Source: Neobacillus sp. WH10 (lineage in GTDB: Bacteria; Bacillota; Bacilli; Bacillales; Cytobacillaceae). From it: a DNA stretch of 64,000 bases. Each line of letters starts with the position of its first letter. Within the stretch, counting starts at the first letter, position 1. Of the stretch, positions 60,710-64,000 are shown piece after piece. The notes under the pieces are model-generated. The model saw only the letters and a program-made list of their open reading frames with translations, had not been told where the DNA came from and did not search any database. The translations under genes and the position numbers were made by a program. The DNA lies in NCBI RefSeq assembly GCF_030123405.1, contig NZ_CP126110.1, positions 2,728,001 through 2,792,000 of the forward strand. The letters run 5' to 3'.

Positions 60710-63037
60710 TTACATTTTCCTTATGGCTTTTTTAACATCTTCTACTTCAAGAAAGATCGATTTTTCAAATAGACTTTCATCCTCTTCTGTATCCAATAAT
60801 CGGAATGCTTGCGCCTGAATCATCTCATCTACCAAGTTTGTCGCAAATCGGCCATTCCCATTGTACACTTCCGTTTCTAATGTTTGAATCAATAGATTCT
60901 TTGCGTCTTCAGTTATTTTGTACTGGAAGCCTTCAGCATAGGAAGTCATAATTTCGAGTAATTCTTCTGAGGAGTAATCCGGGAAAAGGAAGAACTTTTT
61001 AAACCTTGAGCGTAGACCTGGATTACTTTCGAGCAGTTGATCCATTTCATTTGGATAACCGGCTAACACTACCACAAGGTTTTCGTTTTGCTTTGTCATT
61101 TCATCGACGAGCGTATCAATGACCTCTTTTCCAAAATCACCTGCTGTATGACTAAAAAGTGAATAAGCCTCATCAATAAATAAGACACCGCCAAGCGCTT
61201 CCCTTATCTTTTTCTTCGTTTTTCCTGCTGTTTGACCAACATATCCTGCGACAAAATCTGCTCTGCTGGCAACAATTAAGTGACCTCTTTTTAAAATTCC
61301 GCATTCTTTTAAAAACTCAGCGTAGATTTTTGCAACAGTTGTTTTTCCTGTGCCTGGATTTCCAGTGAATACAGCATGAAGTTGGATAGGAACAGTTGGC
61401 AGTCCTTTTTTTCTTCTAAACTGTTGCATTTTTACAAATGAAATAAGCGTCTTCATTTCTACTTTTAATGTTCCGAGGCCAATTAAGCGGTTTAGCTTTT
61501 CTTGTGGTGATTCAGCAATATTCTCTTTTTTCGTTTGAAAATCCTCTTTATTGAGTAGCATATAGTCTAAAATATCTACGTCCGTTTTTTCGTTGTCTGC
61601 CCCCTTTTTAAAAATAGCATCTAATACGATATTACGGACTGTCCTGGCATTTCCAAATGTTTCATCGACCTGTTCCTGATCAAGTCGATGGTTTATTTCA
61701 ATTTTAGATTCTTCCGTTAGGATATAATCATTCACTGCTGCAACTTGCTCGGCAATCTGTATTAACTCCTCGTTCGAATAATTTGGCAAATGAATAAAGT
61801 TCGACTGTGGAAATCGGCTGCGTAAACCAGGATTGGCATCTAAAAACGAGCGCATCTCTTCGGGATAACCCGCTAAAAAAACTGCGAATTTTCCGCCATA
61901 CTCACTACCTGTCATGAGTGAAACAAGAGTATCTATCGCTGCTTGTCCGTAATCATTTCCTGTTTGGCCCTTACGTTTTAGGCTATAGGCTTCATCTATA
62001 AATAACACACCGCCGATTGATCGCTCAACAATGCTGCGGACGTTTTCTTCCGTTTGTCCTACATATGAACCGACAAGCTGTGAGCGGTCGGTTTCAATAA
62101 CCTCCGCCCGCGGCAAGACTCCGAGCTCATGATAGATCTTTGCCATTAACCTAGCGAGTGTGGTTTTTCCTGTGCCTGGATTTCCTGTTAAAATCATGTG
62201 AAGACTTAGTTCATCTTTAATTTGAAAGCCTAATTCTTTTCTATGTTTTTGGTATTTTAAAAAACGGTAGAAATCATTAACTCGTTTTTTTACCGAACCC
62301 ATACCTATCATATTATTCAACTGTTCCAAAGCATTTTCTTCTGTTGGCTCAAATTCGTCTTCTTCCAGAAATTGCTGTTTCCAAGTTTGCTTAATTTCTT
62401 CTACAGCAGCCATATGCAATTTCAACTCTTCATAATAGGTTGAAGTATGGAAAACCCCTGTTATCGATTGATCATATTCTTCTGCAGCTTTTAAGAGGTT
62501 CTTTGTTTCTTCAATTGCTGAAGATAGTAAATCAGCCAGCTTTTGATGCCTTTGGAAAAGGTCGTTATTTACCATAGTAGAGGTTATTTCCACCATAGCT
62601 TGTAAATCGTGCAGCTTTATATCCGCTTCGGCCAAAAAAGTTTGACAGACATCTATGAATTCCTCGGCTGTTTTCTTTTTCGCTGTTCGATTATCCGTTT
62701 CACGCATTGGCGGAAAAGTAAGTACAGATAGCAAGTTATGCATCTTTTTCCAATCGGACTGAATCATATATACTTTAGCTTTTTGGTTTTCGGGATGAAG
62801 CTCTAGCGCTTTTTCAAGCCAAACAGCAGCCAATGAATCGTCTTTATTTCGTCCAAGTCGTGATACAGCGGCTAGTGTTAGCAGCTTTGATAGCTGTATT
62901 GGATCTGACTCTTGACTTAAGGCGGTAATTAATTCGTTTTCTTCTACTATTACTCCAGTTTCATTCAGTTCTTTTTCCCACTGAATAATTTGCTCATTGT
63001 ATCTTGAACGCTGGTTTCCTTGGTGTTTCAATCTCAT
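60710..63037 (-). CDS. spoVK-like: Tandem AAA+ ATPase, SpoVK/CbbX-like
   Basis: The 775-residue protein has a helical/TPR-like N-terminal region (about 1-230). Two CbbX-type AAA+ modules follow. Module 1 (about 235-480) and module 2 (about 505-760) both contain GNPGTGKTTxA (Walker A), VLFIDEAYSL (Walker B) and the sensor region RSRF. B. subtilis SpoVK has one such module and is needed for spore maturation; here two are fused. It may remodel a spore or stress protein. Start at the ATG after AAGAAGTG. Located directly after tlp. Confidence 0.88.
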   Translation of the reverse strand: MRLKHQGNQRSRYNEQIIQWEKELNETGVIVEENELITALSQESDPIQLSKLLTLAAVSRLGRNKDDSLAAVWLEKALELHPENQKAKVYMIQSDWKKMHNLLSVLTFPPMRETDNRTAKKKTAEEFIDVCQTFLAEADIKLHDLQAMVEITSTMVNNDLFQRHQKLADLLSSAIEETKNLLKAAEEYDQSITGVFHTSTYYEELKLHMAAVEEIKQTWKQQFLEEDEFEPTEENALEQLNNMIGMGSVKKRVNDFYRFLKYQKHRKELGFQIKDELSLHMILTGNPGTGKTTLARLMAKIYHELGVLPRAEVIETDRSQLVGSYVGQTEENVRSIVERSIGGVLFIDEAYSLKRKGQTGNDYGQAAIDTLVSLMTGSEYGGKFAVFLAGYPEEMRSFLDANPGLRSRFPQSNFIHLPNYSNEELIQIAEQVAAVNDYILTEESKIEINHRLDQEQVDETFGNARTVRNIVLDAIFKKGADNEKTDVDILDYMLLNKEDFQTKKENIAESPQEKLNRLIGLGTLKVEMKTLISFVKMQQFRRKKGLPTVPIQLHAVFTGNPGTGKTTVAKIYAEFLKECGILKRGHLIVASRADFVAGYVGQTAGKTKKKIREALGGVLFIDEAYSLFSHTAGDFGKEVIDTLVDEMTKQNENLVVVLAGYPNEMDQLLESNPGLRSRFKKFFLFPDYSSEELLEIMTSYAEGFQYKITEDAKNLLIQTLETEVYNGNGRFATNLVDEMIQAQAFRLLDTEEDESLFEKSIFLEVEDVKKAIRKM

Positions 63038-63096
63038 CACTTCTTTTTCGAAAATTCCTTTTTATATTACCACAACAGCTCAGGATAGAAAAAAAA

Positions 63097-63121
63097 AAGG
63101 ACCCATTTTGGTCCTTTTTTA
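63097..63121 (-). terminator. Terminator after tlp
   Basis: AAAGGACC and GGTCCTTT flank a 6-nt loop with T-runs on both strands. A second hairpin, CTCGCC/GGCGAG, is at about 63207-63222. Confidence 0.8.
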
Positions 63122-63240
63122 GCTATTAGGAAAGTAAATTTTTCATATTTATACTTTCCTAACGCATAAGTGCAACTACGCCTCTGTCTTCGCCCTTAGG
63201 GGCTCGCCAATCGGCGAGTTTTCTTTAAAAAGCTTAATTT

Positions 63241-63456
63241 TCAACTTTCATCCTGAATCTCTGCTTGGAAGGATTCAATGCTTTCTCTTCTCCGATGATT
63301 CTTTTCTTCAATTTGCTGGCGTTGCTGCTCACTATCTGTAAATTGCATGGATTCTTCCGCCTTTTGGATATTTTCCTTTGTATCCTCAATCATAGATTGG
63401 AGCTTTTCAGCATTATCACTGCGATCATCTGGCTTAGGTTGGTTATTATAGTCCAT
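63241..63456 (-). CDS. tlp: Small acid-soluble spore protein Tlp
   Basis: Seventy-one residues, hydrophilic and helical: KPDDRSDNAEKLQSMIEDTK and the repeat-like EKNHRRRESIESFQAEI match the Tlp family of minor SASPs packed in the spore core. The start is the ATG at 63456 after GAGGAGGA; the ATG six codons earlier overlaps the SD. It is downstream of sspN as in B. subtilis; expression under SigG is expected. Confidence 0.93.
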   Translation of the reverse strand: MDYNNQPKPDDRSDNAEKLQSMIEDTKENIQKAEESMQFTDSEQQRQQIEEKNHRRRESIESFQAEIQDES

Positions 63457-63551
63457 GATAAAAATCCTCCTCATGTAGTATTTGGTACAAATATAGTTTG
63501 TAACGGTGGAGAAAAAATATCACAAAAATTTAATGGTATTGAATTTGACAA

Positions 63552-63580
63552 AAAGACCCCTGGATTGGCCAATGGGTCTT
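63552..63580 (-). terminator. Weak terminator between sspN and tlp
   Basis: AAGACCC and GGGTCTT pair around CTGGATTGGCCAAT, with TTTTTG on the minus strand. Partial read-through into tlp is likely. Confidence 0.55.
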
Positions 63581-63590
63581 ATATACATCA

Positions 63591-63737
63591 TTATTCACCT
63601 TTAGTTTGCATTACTTGGGCATGTTTACCGGAAGTATCTTGCATCTTTTTGCCCTTATTTCCACCGAATCCTCGGGGTTGTGTGCCAATATGATCTGGTT
63701 TAAATCGTTTTGTTTTATAGCCTGTTTCATTACTCAT
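63591..63737 (-). CDS. sspN: Small acid-soluble spore protein SspN
   Basis: A 48-residue ORF too short for most gene callers: MSNETGYKTKRFKPDHIGTQ, then PRGFGGNKGKKMQDTSGKHA and VMQTKGE. This is the SspN minor SASP sequence. AAGGAGGG lies 8 nt before the ATG. Together with tlp it forms the SigG-dependent sspN-tlp unit known from B. subtilis. Confidence 0.93.
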   Translation of the reverse strand: MSNETGYKTKRFKPDHIGTQPRGFGGNKGKKMQDTSGKHAQVMQTKGE

Positions 63738-63803
63738 GTCAAATCCCTCCTTATGAACATTTTGCCCATAAGGGTAAGAAAAGATGATTGGAAAACTTTT
63801 GAG

Positions 63804-63935
63804 TTATTCCGCTTTTCCGAGACGTTTTTCTTCTATGCGCTGTTCAATTTTTTCCATCGCAGCACGATCTTTTAAAAGTTGAGTTTTATTTTCAGATACA
63901 AGTTCTGCGAAAGAACATTTTCTAGGTTTTCTCAT
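63804..63935 (-). CDS. FbpB-type small basic protein
   Basis: A 43-residue ORF: MRKPRKCSFAELVSENKTQL then KDRAAMEKIEQRIEEKRLG. It matches the Fur-regulated basic protein (FbpB) family pattern of a basic N-terminus followed by an ELVxENKxxLLxD helix. In B. subtilis FbpB assists the small RNA FsrA in iron-sparing repression. GGAAGGTGAT precedes the ATG. Whether this copy is Fur-controlled cannot be seen because the upstream region runs out of the window. Confidence 0.8.
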   Translation of the reverse strand: MRKPRKCSFAELVSENKTQLLKDRAAMEKIEQRIEEKRLGKAE

Positions 63936-64000
63936 TGATATCACCTTCCTTAATTCCTATTTTAACAGTTATTATGCCCGCAAACGGTTGCAATTATTAC

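Overview
The window comes from a low-GC, endospore-forming member of the Bacillaceae. The right end carries sspN, tlp, a SpoVK-like tandem AAA+ ATPase, yneP-like and yneQ-like genes, plsY, a yneT-like gene and parE-parC. This is close to the Bacillus subtilis sspN-tlp-yneP...plsY-yneT-parE-parC order and is conserved chromosomal backbone. I saw no rRNA or tRNA genes and no CRISPR array. The sequence alone does not fix the genus.

Layout. (1) 1-2.0 kb: a 5'-truncated group II intron remnant, two copies of a dispersed hairpin repeat, and a Cys-rich 120-residue protein. (2) 2.1-10.9 kb: two tandem paralogous genes for secreted subtilisin-like proteases of about 1,390 residues, each ending in a dockerin-like module. 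Their upstream regions are duplicated too. (3) 11.1-12.1 kb: an LCP cell-wall protein. (4) 12.3-41.3 kb: an accessory region of mostly single, small, same-strand genes (GNAT, CPBP, DinB x3, VOC x2, MaoC-like, frataxin-like, acylphosphatase, TerC-like, several tiny membrane proteins). They are separated by more than 20 copies of an intergenic element about 50-110 nt long. The element has conserved flanking boxes around a stem-loop whose sequence varies while its pairing is kept. Several gene remnants lie here. One element copy is split by an IS110-family (IS1111-like) insertion sequence and another by a complete group II intron. (5) 42.2-43.4 kb: a XerS-like recombinase with a dif-like palindrome just upstream. 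(6) 43.5-49.1 kb: a MarR regulator with a heterodimeric ABC exporter, one half of which is frameshifted. (7) 49.2-64 kb: the conserved topoisomerase IV / phospholipid / sporulation block.

Functional highlights. At 32.6-36.0 kb a Cfr-like 23S rRNA methyltransferase lies beside an Lsa-type ABC-F ribosome-protection gene. The metal-binding and catalytic cysteines of the first fall at exactly the Cfr numbers (112, 116, 119, 338). Each gene has its own leader with a small ORF and terminator or RBS-overlapping hairpins, which looks like antibiotic-responsive attenuation. In the IS110-family element, the non-coding segment downstream of the transposase folds into a stem with an internal loop. The two sides of the loop match the left and right halves of the site where the element actually sits, as expected for the target-binding loop of a bridge RNA (seekRNA). 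That site is the most conserved box of the dispersed repeat, so this IS appears programmed to colonise the repeats. These two loci and the repeat array are the best candidates for follow-up.

Limits: family assignments rest on recognised motifs, not searches. RNA folds were done by eye. Repeat boundaries are approximate.
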